From positions 2,356,001 through 2,420,000 of the forward strand of contig NC_053193.1 in the NCBI RefSeq assembly GCF_905163445.1: a stretch of DNA of 64,000 nt. Reading direction: 5' to 3'. Positions 11,726 to 23,640 of this stretch are shown one piece after another. Made by a program: the position numbers and the translations under genes. The stretch comes from Pararge aegeria (taxonomy: Eukaryota > Arthropoda > Insecta > Lepidoptera > Nymphalidae). Under the pieces are notes generated by a model. That model searched no databases, was not told the DNA's origin, and was given only the letters and a program-made list of their open reading frames with translations. Numbering within the stretch: the first letter of the stretch is position 1; each line of letters opens with the position of its first letter.

Positions 11726-11929
11726 TATAATCCGGCCGGTGAAGTAATGCGTTCCTGACGTCTGTCAAACAATAAACAGATGACTTAACCTTGTAACAGC
11801 TTAGCATATAACCCAGAGCCAAAAATGACTTTTTATTGACGAAGTTCCCGAGAACCGTTTGACAGACGTAAGGACTCAGGACGTGTTTGACAGACGTTAG
11901 GAAAGCATTACTTCACCAACCGGATTATA
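11726..11929. mobile_element. MITE with 45-bp imperfect terminal inverted repeats
   Basis: Left arm 11726-11770 and right arm 11885-11929 are inverted copies with 4 mismatches in 45; both start TATAATCCGG from outside and end in GTCTGTCAAAC. The interior also holds a repeat of TTTGACAGACG. No ORF. The target duplication is not clear. Confidence 0.72.
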
Positions 11930-12777
11930 TGTAGTAGTACCTACATCAAGTTATAAAAAGAGTCTCATACAAATTTTCTTTAAAATATGGATCGGATTAT
12001 ATTGTGCATTATTCTGCATCCAGCCCGCCTGCGTCTACGCTATCACGACGTTTATTTGACTCTTTAGGGTTATAACGTTTTGTTAAATACCCTATTATAA
12101 ACCTTCTCATAAATAGAGTTTTTTTAAATCTACTAGTAGTTCTCGACGCGCGTCCAACAAAAAAAAAAGTTTTTAGCTTGATAATTATTAGTATGGAATA
12201 TCATTGAACTCAGTTAAAAATCAAAATTAACATAATGTAGTTTTAAATGATAAAATTAATTGCAAATTTATAGGAGGCCAATACATACTAAGAGGTATAT
12301 TTTTATCCTAAAACAACATCGTCCGTTCCATCACAATCTGTCAGGAAAGTATTCTTTCAAAGATCGAACTATGTTTAAGGATGCAAATGTTTTGTTTACG
12401 GATATTGTATTGACTCGACTGATGACCTCTTCGTTGCAGTGGTGCGTGATGTCACTTTTTGAATTGAAGGTCTTTGGTTCGATTTCCTATGTAGTTTTAA
12501 CTGCGATAGTATACACGACAATCTATCCATATACATTTAGTGACAGTGTAAGAGTCATCATCATGATCATCATCGTTATTATCTGCAGCCTGCTTCCCAC
12601 TGCTGGACACAGGCCTCCTCTCTCGGGTTTAGAGGATAGACCCACCACGCTGCTCCAATGCGGGATGGTGGGCTTTACCACTATTATCACAAGTTAGTGA
12701 CTATTCAATAGTCGTCAAGAAGTGTACAAGAAGCTGTCAGAGAAAATGGCGACGTACAGCCAAGCGTGCCACTACTT

Positions 12778-12805
12778 TTTTTTTCAACCATATGGTTGAA
12801 AAAAA
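12778..12805. repeat. 28-bp perfect palindrome
   Basis: Seven T, then CAACCATATGGTTG, then seven A; centred on the CATATG core. Confidence 0.75.
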
Positions 12806-12982
12806 CAGAAACAGAAACCTGTCGCCTATAAATAGAGTTTATCAGGGTATGCAAGAGCCACTTCGCAGGGTATGCGTGAAATAACTAGTACTGGATTAAA
12901 AAAAAAAACAACAACAGGTACGTAAGGTTTGTGTCGCAACTTCTGACGTTGTCTAACTTAGCTTTAAGATCCTTAAATTTAT

Positions 12983-13228
12983 TTCATCTTAACAATTATT
13001 CTTTGTAAAGTTAACATCTCCTGAGGATGCTCCGGTTCCGAAACGTGCGTAGTGGGATAATGCCGAAGATCTGTTTGGTGTGAAGTATAAGGATTGAAGA
13101 AATTACAAATGACACCATACAGATTCGCGGAGCATAGCAAATTAAGCTTAATTTGCATATCATGGATTTCATTGCAATATATCATGGATTTCCAGAAATA
13201 AACGCCTGCTTCTATCCAATAATTGGCT
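12983..13228 (+). mobile_element. H-type repeat (SINE-like or LINE tail)
   Basis: TTTGTAAAGTTAACATCTCC, TGAGGATGCTCCGG, GATTGAAGAAATTACAAATG and GCAAATTAAGCTTAATTTGC. The family recurs at 16256, 18954, 21052 and 39194. No coding content. Confidence 0.6.
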
Positions 13229-13548
13229 TTATCCTTTAACCACGAGGCTGCTACTCTAGCACAAAACCCTTAACGCGGTACATATTGCTAGCAGCATATC
13301 TATTGTGTTTAGTTTCCTTACCCGTACATGTAACAGCATTGTTATCATATGCTAATGTTCAGTTAAACATACGTTTATCGATTTTGTCTGATAAGAACTT
13401 CGCGTTCACAATAACAAAAAAAAACCAACTCTATCCTACAAGAGATTGTGACGGATATAGAGTATCAGGAATATTAGGATAAATGTAACGTTTATTACAT
13501 TTTTCTAAGCTAAATTATTTTATATTTCGAACGTAAAATATTATATTA

Positions 13549-14205
13549 CATACTAGCGTACCGAGCCCGCTTCGCCGGGCTAGATTTTGTTTTATTTTAT
13601 TTAAACAATAAACTTACATCATTAAATTTTTAATTTAAGTCTCATAATATATTAAGTCATTTATTTCTCTCCGTATTCATTCTCTTCTATTCTCTTTTCG
13701 AGTGGGTGAAGATCATTATCTACACCCATGTACACCCAACAATAGAAGAAGAAGAAGAAACACTTTATTGAACGTATAACATACAGGAAAAGAAACAGTA
13801 AGGAGTATACAGTACACAATGTAGACATGCAAAGGCGGCCTTATTGCTGCAAGCAATCTCTTACAGGCAACCTTTGTAGATAGGACTTACAGCAAGAGAA
13901 CGGGATAGTGCCAAGAGTGTTGATAGATATACATAAATACCAAAATGTAAAGATACAAATACATATATAATTTAAATAAATATACGTAATATATAAAATA
14001 TGATCGTAGACAATAAAAGCTGTATATGACAGTTTGTCAGTTCAAAAATAGGAGTGCTCCGATCGTCACCAAACTTTACAGGATTTCTCGCCAGGTCAAT
14101 CCGGAGATTCACTGAAAGTTTAATTTAAATCGGTCCAGCCGTTTCGGAGCCTATACGGAACATACCCACACACTTGCTCTTTTATATTTATAAATAGATA
14201 GATTA
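13549..14205 (-). mobile_element. Helitron-like element (second subfamily), with an inserted LINE tail
   Basis: Begins ACTAGCGTACCGAGCCCGCT on the plus strand and ends near TTATAAATAGATAGATT, with TCACTGAAAGTTTAATTTAA and GGTCCAGCCGTTTCGGAGC inside. A D-type LINE tail (13757-13885) is inserted in it. Confidence 0.5.
13757..13885 (-). mobile_element. D-type LINE 3' tail fragment
   Basis: ACACTTTATTGAACGTATAA at the tail side and GGCGGCCTTATTGCTGCAAG towards the truncated side. Confidence 0.62.
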
Positions 14206-14799
14206 ATCAGCTACCATGGTAACTAAAAAAAATATGTAATGTATTCTAATTCACTCTCTCGTCGACTTCTCAGGAGTCAGGTTAAAGAATCATCAATTTC
14301 TCTTAAAAACAATTTTACGTATTCACATACAGGGAAATCATATTGATATAATAATATTTGATTAGCAATCATATTATACTACACTACATATTAATTTTTA
14401 AAAATCTACCCTCAGAATCTTGGATATCCGTAGGTTGCGAGTCTTCTCTCTCTATGGTCATTCCTTCATCCCTGAAGATCGTGGTCCAGGTGAGATCTCA
14501 ACTTCGAGTGGGTAAATTGTCTCCATCGGAATGTGTTGGAGGCCATTTTAGCGATTTGATAGAGTTGGCACGAGTTTGACTATTGCAACTGGTCAGCCCA
14601 TGTCGTTGGGGACCGGCCTCAAGGTCATCATTTCCAGGTCCGGGCTATTCCCCCGCCCCATTATGTGCCCGAAATACTATGGCAAACGTTGATAACATGG
14701 AGAGGAAAGACGAGGGCTAACTCCTAGCTGCACTAGGAATAACACATTTGTGCCTTCCAGGGTATTCTCAACAAGCGCCTACAGCACCACATTTATCGT

Positions 14800-14936
14800 G
14801 TATATCTTTATATATATATTTCTTGTGGGCGTGTGTATGAAAAATAATATTTTTTTGGTATGCGTTTGGGTGGCACCCTGGAAGGTTTAGATTCACAAAT
14901 CAGCCCGACAGATGGCGCTGGGGTCTGCTAGTATAT
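14800..14936 (+). mobile_element. Helitron-like element (second subfamily), one end
   Basis: GTATGCGTTTGGGTGGCACC, GATTCACAAATCAGCCCGAC and GGCGCTGGGGTCTGCTAGTA also occur inverted at 58998-59167. Confidence 0.5.
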
Positions 14937-15040
14937 ATATATATATATATGTATATATACTATATATACATATATATATATATATATGTGTATACTATAT
15001 ATACATATATATACATATATATATACATATATATACATAT
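14934..15040. repeat. AT-rich microsatellite (TA/TATACA)
   Basis: Tracts of TA with interspersed TATATACA units; flanked by 17-bp perfect inverted repeats at 14920-14936 and 15037-15053. Confidence 0.9.
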
Positions 15041-15052
15041 ACTAGCAGACCC

Positions 15053-15238
15053 CGCTATAGCGTGTATCCTTTCTCTTGCCTTGATGGTCCACGTTTCAAC
15101 TCCGTACATGAATATGGGGAAAATCAAGGCACGCACCAGGCTACTGTTTGTGTTGAACGTTATGCCTCGATTTTTCGATATACTGCCAAGCCGTGTCATA
15201 GCACTTTTCGCAATTACTATGCGTCTCTTTATCGTCAA
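15053..15238 (-). pseudogene. LINE reverse transcriptase fragment
   Basis: The minus strand reads MTIKRRIVIAKSAMTRLGSI, then SLVRALIFPIFMYGVETWTI and KARERIHAIAG, typical of the end of the RT domain in RTE-like lepidopteran LINEs. It is cut at its right by an AT-rich microsatellite. Confidence 0.65.
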
Positions 15239-15641
15239 CTTAATACCTTTTCATATATGTGTTTGTTACTCTATCTTGACGCATTTTCGTCTCATCAAGT
15301 TTCAAATCACAACGTATCTAAAGAAGTTTCACTTGAAATAAAATGGCCGTCATCCAAATTACTTGACGGGAAACTACGGGACCCTATTTGCGCGTGGCCT
15401 GAAACGCACTTGACCGAATTAATGTCTGTGTAAAATGTAAATAATTGAGCTTTCGCAGAAGAAAGTTTTTACTCATCTTGTACCTACTTACCTACTGTAG
15501 ACTTGAACAATATCTCCTTAAACGTAAAAGTATGCTTGTCTAATGGCCCTTAGAAGCTCATAGAACAATGTTAACCGGTACGGGTAACTTTTTTTTAATT
15601 TAGATAAGCTAGAAATGATGTCTAAGTTGGGGTGCGCTTGT

Positions 15642-16067
15642 TGTTTGTTACGCTTTCACGCAAAAACTACTTAACCGATCCTCATGAAACTTTATACACA
15701 TATTCTTGGAAGTGTTAGAAGTAATATAGAATACTTTTTATCCCGACATTAAGCTCGGTTCCTTTGGGAGAGGGGATGAAAGTATTTGACGATTCTACAC
15801 CATAACTCCGATAAATTATAACCAATTTAAATAATTATTTTTTATACTATAGAGGTTATAATTTGCGTTTAATTGTGCCCAAACTTTGCGTAGATCTGAT
15901 GAATGCGGTTGGAGATAGAGGACAGAACTCCTCAGCGGACAGCAGCAAACCCCTCATTTAAGGCTTAGCGATACTGAACACAAAATTTTTTTAGAACTTC
16001 ATCTAATTTGAATGCCACATAAAAAAAAAACAATCTAACGCAGACGAAGTCGCGGGCAATAGCTAGT
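15642..16067 (+). mobile_element. Helitron-like non-autonomous element, left end lost
   Basis: GTTTGTTACGCTTTCACGCA, CTTAACCGATCCTCATGAAA, GGAGATAGAGGACAGAACTC and the end CGGGCAATAGCTAGT match the copies at 47596 and 60911. Confidence 0.62.
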
Positions 16068-16255
16068 TTTCTATAATCTGCCCGCTTAGTGCATACCGTG
16101 TATGTACGTCACTGCATCCTAGGCAAGGATAAGGATAGCACAGGAGGGATTCCAACTACGTTTAGTTTGTGAATCTCCAAAGTCAGGCCATGTTAGGATG
16201 ACGTAAGACAAGTCATATCTGGATAACCAGATACAGCCTTAATTCTGGATTACCA

Positions 16256-16428
16256 GTACTTAACAATTATTTATTGTAAAGTCATCTCCTGAGGATGCTC
16301 CGTGTTCGGAGCGAAATGTGCTTAGAAACGTGGTGTGGAGTGTAAGGATTGAAGAAATTATAAATTACACCATACAGATTCTCCTGCTGTTCGCGGAGTA
16401 TAGCAAATTAAGCTTAATTTTCATAAGA
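16256..16428 (+). mobile_element. H-type repeat
   Basis: TAAAGTCATCTCCTGAGGAT, GAAGAAATTATAAATTACAC and GCAAATTAAGCTTAATTTTC. Confidence 0.58.
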
Positions 16429-16777
16429 TACAGCCTGTTCGCCAGTAGGTAAGATAGGCTTAATTTCGTTCAACGTCAGGGTCGAAATAATAAAGATATC
16501 TGCTATCACGCATGAACATGGATGCAATCAAATGATAACATGAATACTGGCTTTATATCTATGAGTGGCTGCCCTTCACTACCATTGCTACAGTTAATTA
16601 GTGAACGTCAATGGAAATTCAATTTTTATTTTCAGTATTGCATTAAAGTGTAGACATGCCAAATAAAATGTAGTCTAACCGACTTTCAATATAGTGTATA
16701 TTAATCTACTCAAGCCCTTTAATTTGAATCACATATTGAAGGAGTTGTAAAAAAATATGTTGTCTCCATTTTGAGGC

Positions 16778-16817
16778 ACGCACGCACACTCGCGCACACA
16801 CACTTACACACACACAC

Positions 16818-16859
<42 letters not shown>

Positions 16860-16866
16860 ACACATA

Positions 16867-16904
<38 letters not shown>

Positions 16905-16908
16905 TATT
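16778..16908. repeat. (CA)n microsatellite
   Basis: About 130 bp of CA repeats with occasional CG, TA and CT changes. Confidence 0.95.
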
Positions 16909-18176
16909 AATTTAAGTTTAGTTTTATTAAGTTAAGTTTCCCAAATGCTGCCCAGCCCAGCCCAGCCGTATTTTTCTGTTAGCTTCGTCAATAATACTAG
17001 CTACCTATTTATTTACATTTACATTGATAGCTGATAAGGAGTAATTACATAGATCTATTAATAGATACACACTAATGGATATCGTTTGGTCAATTACGAG
17101 GAATATATCTACATGTGTCGACGAGCCGACCTTAATATACGGATGCCGTTCAATTTATAAGATAGCTATATATGTCGAGCCATTACTGCGGGAATTAGCG
17201 TAACTGGTAACTTTTAGTAGTGAAGAGCATTTCGTGACAGAGTGCGTTTGGGGAAATACTACCGCAGTGTTTATTTATGCGGGAAAGCAGCATGGCTGTG
17301 TTGCCAGTGTAAACACAGCCACATCAGGCATAACATGATGGGCACGTGAAGGCATTTGGAGAAGTTGTCCCTGCGAAGTGTTGTTCTTTTTATGGATGGC
17401 ACTGGGTGGCATGGGTTTTTTTCCATCAGCACGGCTAGACAGGAGACAATTATCTCCCCGGATAAAATATTATGTTCACGCACAGCTTCATCAACTCTCA
17501 GAGCATTGGCGCACAAGTGGAAATAATATCTAAATAATATACGTGTAATAAACGGGGGTAAACATCTCTTATTCCATTATCAGCATTTCTCCTGTTCCAT
17601 TAGCAGATGAACACATTAATTATACTGTCAGGGGATATAATCGGGGGATATAACTTTGAAAATGACTAGTTTGTAAAGTGGTTAGTATCCGTCATAACAA
17701 GAAGAGACACCACACGTCATGTGATCGAAGTTGACGGAAGTTGAGCCTATAGTATGAGGAATTGCCCTACTAACTACACATAATTTCGAAGTTATTTTTA
17801 TCTACGTTACTACCTTAGTTGAGCACTAAGTCGTCAGGTATGTTTATAATAAGTACCCAGGTATCTATGTAGGTATGTATATTCGGCAAACTACGCAATG
17901 AATATTTTTTTATGGCTGCGTGTGCCAAATGACACTTACCTACCCCAATTTTCACGATCTAAATATATAGGCGCCGCTAGTCATTTTCCCAAATGGAAAA
18001 ATGAAATTTACATTTGAATGAATGAAGAATTTAGGTGATTATTTCCTATGCCACATTCTTCTTATTCTATATCCATAATAATATTGAGGTCGAGGTGTTT
18101 AAATAGATAGCTGTAGTAGATACTGTGCAATCAGCAAATCATATTTCTAGTGCTAGAAAGACTTTAAAACATTTTT
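16909..18176. other. Intergenic, no gene seen
   Basis: Unique sequence plus the MITE-B copy. An 81-codon frame at 17271-17516 (minus) has no recognisable domain and overlaps the MITE. Confidence 0.45.
17429..17660 (-). mobile_element. MITE-B copy
   Basis: GCACGGCTAGACAGGAGACA end, ATTATCTCCCCGG block, and GCAGATGAACACATTAATTA in place of the CATCTGCTAAAG block; inverted relative to 8229. Confidence 0.6.
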
Positions 18177-18620
18177 TTTTGTCTTTAACCCCCGACGCAA
18201 AACCGCGTGTGTTAGAAGTTTTACGTGTCTGCGTGTGTTTGTGTCTGTCTGTGATTGATGAACAGATTTTGATTTTGTTTTTTTTTTGAAAGGTGAATTA
18301 GTCGGGACTGTTCTTCGCTATGTTTGATGAAAATCGGTCCAAGTAGGCTGCGGCACAATATGGCGTATTACATATTTTTTCACAACTCCCACAATAAGGG
18401 TATCAAATGAAAGGGCTTGACTAGTAGAATACTATATACTATGATAATTTACAAGATGGCTGCCTCCACAAAACAGCGAATTAGTTTTTTTTCACAACTA
18501 CCTCTCAAATAAAAGGGCTTCTTGACTAGTAAATAATGAACACTATATTGTAGGGTATATCGGGGGTTTTATGTATATATTAAGTTTATTTATGGCTCAT
18601 CGTGAAGGGTAGTTAAAAGT
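18177..18620. repeat. Probable decayed transposon relic
   Basis: Starts TTTAACCCCCGACGCAAAAC and ends near GGGGGTTTTATGTATATATT, with ATCAAATGAAAGGGCTTGA and a partial repeat of it inside. The CCCCCGACGCAAAA start is familiar from lepidopteran repeats; the class is uncertain. Confidence 0.35.
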
Positions 18621-18953
18621 ATCTTAGACATGAATAGATTAGGTCACTAAATACACAGCGATAGTTTTTTAAGCCAAAAGATTTTTTTATTTGTTCTTTA
18701 AATATATTTACCGTGCCCCTGCGTATTAATATCCACTGCCGCGCGTTTATTAAAAACGTTTGAATTCGAATTTATAGAAACCGCGTGAGTTGTGACGATA
18801 TTTGGCACAGATGTTTCCAGTCATGCGTCCAGACCTTGAGATTTTACATCTTACTCGAGACTTTTGATTAATGACATGTCGCCCGCGAACTAGTCACCTT
18901 TTTTAAGGTTTCAAAAATCTCACTGAAACTTGTTGCTTGTAAATCAACAGGCA

Positions 18954-19197
18954 AACGATGAAAATTAAGCTTAATTTGCTATGCTGCGCCAAAAACAGGA
19001 AAATCTATATGGTATCTTATAATTTCTACAACCTTTTGAATACTACGAAACTGATCTTCGGCAATGTATTCTCTACGCGTTCTGTCACGAGCATTCTCAG
19101 GAGATGTTGTCTTTACAATGAATAATTGTTAAGTGAATTATTGTCAAAATTGTATAACAACAATCATGGAATTCCGCAAAGTAATGCCTGCTTACTG
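18954..19197 (-). mobile_element. H-type repeat
   Basis: AAAATTAAGCTTAATTTGCT, then CAGGAGATGTTGTCTTTACA and the GCAAAGTAATGCCTGCTTAC outer segment, inverted relative to 12983. Confidence 0.58.
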
Positions 19198-19264
19198 ATT
19201 GATCTTAGTCTTCAACTGTCCTTTTTTTCTTTGGCGTAATCCAATGACGCCGAAAAGACTATTT

Positions 19265-19352
19265 TTAATCAAAATTCCAAATTCATTTATTTCAAGTAGG
19301 CCTAATATAAGCACTTTTGAAACGTCAACTCTGTCTGTTTGTGGTGACTCTA
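19265..19352 (-). mobile_element. Tail-only LINE copy, strongly truncated
   Basis: Contains the CATTTATTTCAAGTAGGCCT block and the following GAAACGTCAA and GTGACTCTAC blocks of the LINE 3' UTR, then diverges. Confidence 0.7.
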
Positions 19353-19384
19353 CAAACAGACTGAACAGATGTCTCTTGTAAGGC

Positions 19385-20002
19385 TTCCATCAGGCATTCA
19401 CGCATTGTCGGAAAGTTAGAAGGCTAATCGATATTCTGCAAGATTTTGCGTCCTCTAGAAGACTAGAACTATTAGTTTATTCATTTCCTTGCCTTTTTAC
19501 CTCAACGAGCCATCGAGAGTAATTGCACCACTAAGCAATTAACACACCATGTACACATCCATCAAGTTAGTTGATCATTGCTTAGATAAGTATTGCGTTT
19601 TGTTTCCTCGATTCTAATTCATCTGGAATGTTCTTCCGGCTTCCGCTTTCGATATCACCTATAATACGAGTACCTTTAACTCAAGGGCGAATAGGTATAT
19701 GCTAGGTAAAATCACTCTACCTTAGGGCACCTTTTAGGACTTAGGCTTTAAGTATTTCCTTGCAGAATAACCCCAATACTTAAATAACAACCTTTTAGCC
19801 TTTATAGTAAAAAAAAAAAGTGGATATAAACCAACCAGGTTCTAGAAATGGGCATAAACAAGTAATATCTGTATGTTGCAGAAATCCTTTGAGGGGTTGA
19901 GTAGCTTTAGTACTGTGTCACAATATTATTTAATTTGTAGGTAATTTGGTTTCATTATTAATGTTGTCAAAAATCAACTTTCTTTCTTGTTTTTAATAAA
20001 AA
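19385..20002. other. Intergenic, no gene seen
   Basis: AT-rich unique sequence; no repeat family or coding frame recognised. Confidence 0.45.
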
Positions 20003-20250
20003 TAAATATACTACGACAATACACACATCTAGCCCCAAAGCGTCAAGCGTAGCTTGTGTTGTGTCATAGTTACTAAGATAGCTGATGAATATTTTTATAA
20101 ATATAATAATAATAATAAATACTTATAATATTACAAACAACCAGACTCTGAAAAACATTCATGTTCATCATACAAACATTTTCCAGTTGTGGGAATCCAC
20201 GGCCTTGAACTCAGAAAACAGGGTAGTTGCCCAATGCACCAGCGGGCCGG
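20003..20250 (-). mobile_element. SINE-A, decayed copy
   Basis: Reverse-oriented. The B box region has lost several bases (GGGAATCCACGGCC) and there are several internal indels. Confidence 0.72.
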
Positions 20251-20344
20251 TTTTTTCCCCTATTTGGTTAGATTCCCGCGGATGGTAGATTTTGGTTAGA
20301 TGCCAGATTTTTCATTTTGGTTTTTTTTTTTTATTTAATGGAAT

Positions 20345-20435
20345 TATAAAATATTTTCAGCCCTGACCTGAGATTCGAAACCAGGATCGCGTTATCTGTA
20401 GTCGAACATTCTAACCACTAAACCAGCCAGTCCAA
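20345..20435 (-). mobile_element. tRNA-like SINE head, unassigned family
   Basis: The minus strand reads GACTGGCTGGTTTAGTGGTT and GGTTTCGAATCTCAGG; tRNA-like but with mismatched stems, so interpreted as a SINE head. Confidence 0.45.
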
Positions 20436-20875
20436 GGCAACACTGATTTATTTAGTACTAGACTAATTAATACAATTTAGAGTTTTGGTTTTCGCGTTGG
20501 TATACGTATGGGCAACGTATCCCAACGCGAAGGTGTTAAATATAACGAGGACGCATCTGCCGCCAAATCTGATACGAAAATCTGGAGACTCGGCTGCCAA
20601 ATGACGTCAAGGCACCACGGTTTACGCTATTTCTGTGATGCCTTGAGTCTGTGTTGAGACGTTGAACGTTATATCGAGTATAAAGTAACGTTGCACGAGA
20701 CATTAGACGCTTCACTGCAGAAATGTAAATAAATGACCTCGTGCATAATTGGGGAAGCTTTTGAAAAGTTGTTTATTTTTGTTTTGCACATTTAAAGATC
20801 GATCAATCGTCACGACATTATTTAGAAGAAGCGACCTCTGGTGCCAATTTGGAAGTTCATTTAAATAAGATAAAT

Positions 20876-20958
20876 AAATAAATATATGAACTACGAAAAT
20901 ACACACATCGCCATCTAGGCCCAAAGTAAGCGTAGCTTTTGTTATGGGTACTAAGATT
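20876..20958 (-). mobile_element. SINE-A, 3' end fragment
   Basis: Only the last part of the element is left: tail side AATAAATATATG, then CACATCGCCATCTAGG and AAGTAAGCGTAGC. Confidence 0.7.
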
Positions 20959-21051
20959 ACGGATACCCGTCGTGTCCACGATCCATGCAACTGGACCGAA
21001 ATATCGAAGATCCAAAAATATTATCGTGGTATGTACCCATTGATCCATGAT

Positions 21052-21140
21052 ATATTATGAAAATGAAGCTTAATTTGCTATACTCCGCGAAAATCAGAAG
21101 TGTCTGTATGGTGTGATTTATAATTTCATCAATCTTTAAT
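21052..21140 (-). mobile_element. H-type repeat, fragment
   Basis: GAAGCTTAATTTGCTATACT, CCGCGAAAATCAG and GTGATTTATAATTTCATC only. Confidence 0.55.
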
Positions 21141-21248
21141 TTTATTTTCCTCCTACCCTATGGAGGTTTAAATCTCCATTTAGCACCCCCCTATCCGCCA
21201 CCTGGGGACGCACCCTCTAGGGAGTAAGGCTACCCTGATGACAAAAAA

Positions 21249-21345
21249 AAAAATCAAAAATGTTTTATTCATGTAGACTATATCACAGGCACTTTTGAAG
21301 TGTTCATCTATTTAACATGTAACACTAATGTTAGTGTAACATCAT
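21249..21345 (-). mobile_element. G-type repeat, fragment
   Basis: AAATGTTTTATTCATGTAGA, GCACTTTTGAAGTGTTCATC and ACATGTAACACTAATGTTAG. Confidence 0.56.
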
Positions 21346-22736
21346 CTTTATCATCATATTGATGTCCACTGCTGGACATAGGTCTTTTGTAAGGAGTTCC
21401 AAAATCCAAGGCTCGTTTCCAGCGACTCCCAGTTACTCGCTTGATATCTTGTGTTTCTTATGATTAAACTTCTAGGAGAAGACACACAAAGGATCTGACG
21501 CGTATCTATTAATAGCTCTACAGGTAAACGGTTGATTTTATCATAATTTATTCTTAGATGAATGTAGGTTCGACTCATAAAAGGAATACGATTTTCACAG
21601 AACATTAATTTGAAAGCCTGATATGGCGGAAAAATACGAGGAAATATGGCGAACCAAAACAAGGTCGTCGGCAGTCAGGCATAAAAAAACAGTGCTAAGA
21701 ACACTGCCTTACCTTTTTTTAAATATTAATTAATGTTCCTAAATAAACTAACATTGTTGTAAAGGTGTTTATAGTTATATTATAACTAATAACTGGTAAC
21801 TGGTGGTAGGATATATTTAAGATTCAACGATAATAATTATGCTTTAACCGAAGAGTAGATAAACATACTTTAACCAAAGAGTAGATACACACACACAGGT
21901 TTTCAATATTGTAACACGAAAGTATGTGTTTTTCTTTGTTTGTTACCTATGTTAGGCTCAACCGCTGCAGCGATCTCACACAATACAAATCATAATTTGC
22001 ATCCAGTACAAGAAAAAACTTTACAAAAAACCTTGTTTCCTTTGTAGCGCGGAGAAGCAATAGAAATCCAGATAATATGCATTTGTATTTGTTCCCACGG
22101 GATGTTTAAATAACTGAAACGAAAGGAGCTTTTATACATTAGTGAATTCAAAAGTTTTTTTTAATCCCGTAGGAATTCTTTGTGACCCTGGGATGAAATT
22201 GTTCTCCAAAAAAAAATACCTTCTTTGTCACAGAATTAAGAACGTACGGAAACCGTGTATACGACTAATATTGAAGCATCAAAAACCACTCCACTTTAGA
22301 TTGTTTTTTTTCAAACAAACGGCTAGTCACTTCAAACCATTTAGCAGTTATCAGTAATTATTATACCTCTAATGTAATAAGCGTTCACCATAAAATGGTA
22401 AAATGGGAAAAAAGTTGTGAGCCAGCAACATTCCGCGCGTGTAAAGTGAGACGTGCGCGGGAAGTTTTCACTGTTTTTGGACACAATGCATACAATAATG
22501 GCTGAATGAGCATTCTGTATTATCTTAATTCAATTATCTATGTTCGACGAGCTCAGTTCTACGGGTATTGGTATAAAAACATTTGCAACATTTTGTCGCA
22601 AGAAGTGGTGAGTGTCTTACAAGTCAAAAAGCCTGGATTCGATCCCCGGGACAGTTTAGGAATCATTGTTCTCGATTTTTTTGTTGTTTCTTGTTATCAC
22701 GTTACCGACAAAGACGGTGATATGGTAACTATTTCT
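21346..22736. other. Intergenic, no gene seen
   Basis: GATGTCCACTGCTGGACATA at about 21360 is a LINE-derived block common in Lepidoptera; the rest is unique and non-coding as far as I can see. Confidence 0.45.
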
Positions 22737-23045
22737 TATTATTCTTTATTGCACTACAAGTTAGCCCTTGACTGCAATCTCACCTGGTGATAATGTAATC
22801 TAAGCTGTTAGCGGGCTAACCTGTTTGGGAGGATGAAAGTTATATTTCACTCATACCTCTAATCTGTTTGTACGCGGCATCGTACCGGAACGCTAAATCG
22901 CTTAGCGGCACGTTTTTGTCGGTAGGGTGGTAACTTTCCACCAGCCCAAAGAAAATTCGGAAATAATAAATCCTCAATTTCCCACTGCCGGGAATCGAAC
23001 CCGGAACCTCCAACTTAAAACCACAGCGCTCTCCGCTCCGACAAA
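22737..23045 (-). mobile_element. SINE-F, near full-length copy
   Basis: Contains the GCCCTTGACTGCAATCTCAC end, CGGAACGCTAAATCGCTTAG and a B box region reading GGGAATCGAACCCGGAACC on the plus strand. Confidence 0.73.
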
Positions 23046-23134
23046 CTAGCAATAGCGATGAATCTTTCCAGTACGATGCCCCGTAGAAACCGTAGGGGAA
23101 TGCGTTTAGTATAACTGCCATACCTTTAACGCCT

Positions 23135-23212
23135 CATAATCTTGGTCTTCGTCATCACTTACCATCAGGGGAGATTACAGTCCAGGGCTAAATATTAGTT
23201 AATAAAAAAAAC
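23135..23212 (+). mobile_element. SINE-F, 3' end fragment
   Basis: CATCACTTACCATCAGGGGA, GGGCTAAATATTAG and an A-rich end; inverted relative to the copy just to its left. Confidence 0.6.
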
Positions 23213-23540
23213 TCAACCAACAGAAGGTTAGCAAGTCACAATAAATCACTCAATACATGTAAAAAAATATGTTTTTTTTGTGTCTGGCTGACCGTTTGAA
23301 CCGGGCGCGGCGCCAAGTGAGTAAACACATATAAGCGTCAAGTGCTTTTATATAAGCAGGTGGTTCCGTATAAAATTGCATAAAACTGTTATTTTCAACC
23401 GGCAAGAACCGCGAGCCAATATAGTGAACTCAATTTTTTCTTGCATGATGATGATTGATTGTGAATGATTTATTTTAAAAATGAATAAATATGTAAATAA
23501 ATAAATAAAATTGTGCCGGGGGTTAAAAATAGCCAACTTT

Positions 23541-23640
23541 GACGGGCGATTGGCCGTGGGTTTGATTCCCACTACTGGAAAATGTTTTGTGTGATGAGCA
23601 CGAATGTTTTTCAGTGTCTGGGTGTTTATATGTATAACTA
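23541..23640 (+). mobile_element. SINE-A, fragment with internal deletion
   Basis: Keeps the B box region (GTGGGTTTGATTCCCAC) and the GTTTTTCAGTGTCTGGGTGT body block but lacks most of the A-box side and the tail. Confidence 0.7.

Larger units (their letters stand above)
10109..12977. other. Intergenic, no gene seen
   Basis: Apart from the SINE-A copy, the MITE and the palindrome listed separately, it has a GCAGCCTGCTTCCCACTGCT block (12585) of the kind found in lepidopteran LINE 3' regions; no host exon recognised. Confidence 0.45.

Noticed and set aside
12260..12697. 145-codon plus-strand open frame
   Set aside because: No family motif; it runs through a SINE-like head and a LINE-derived GCAGCCTGCTTCCC block, so it is chance reading of repeats.
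14912..15433. 173-codon frame with a Tyr/Ile-rich start
   Set aside because: The repetitive start is the translated TA microsatellite and the rest is antisense to an RT fragment.
16706..16903. Cys/Val-rich peptide frames on the minus strand
   Set aside because: They are translations of the CA microsatellite.
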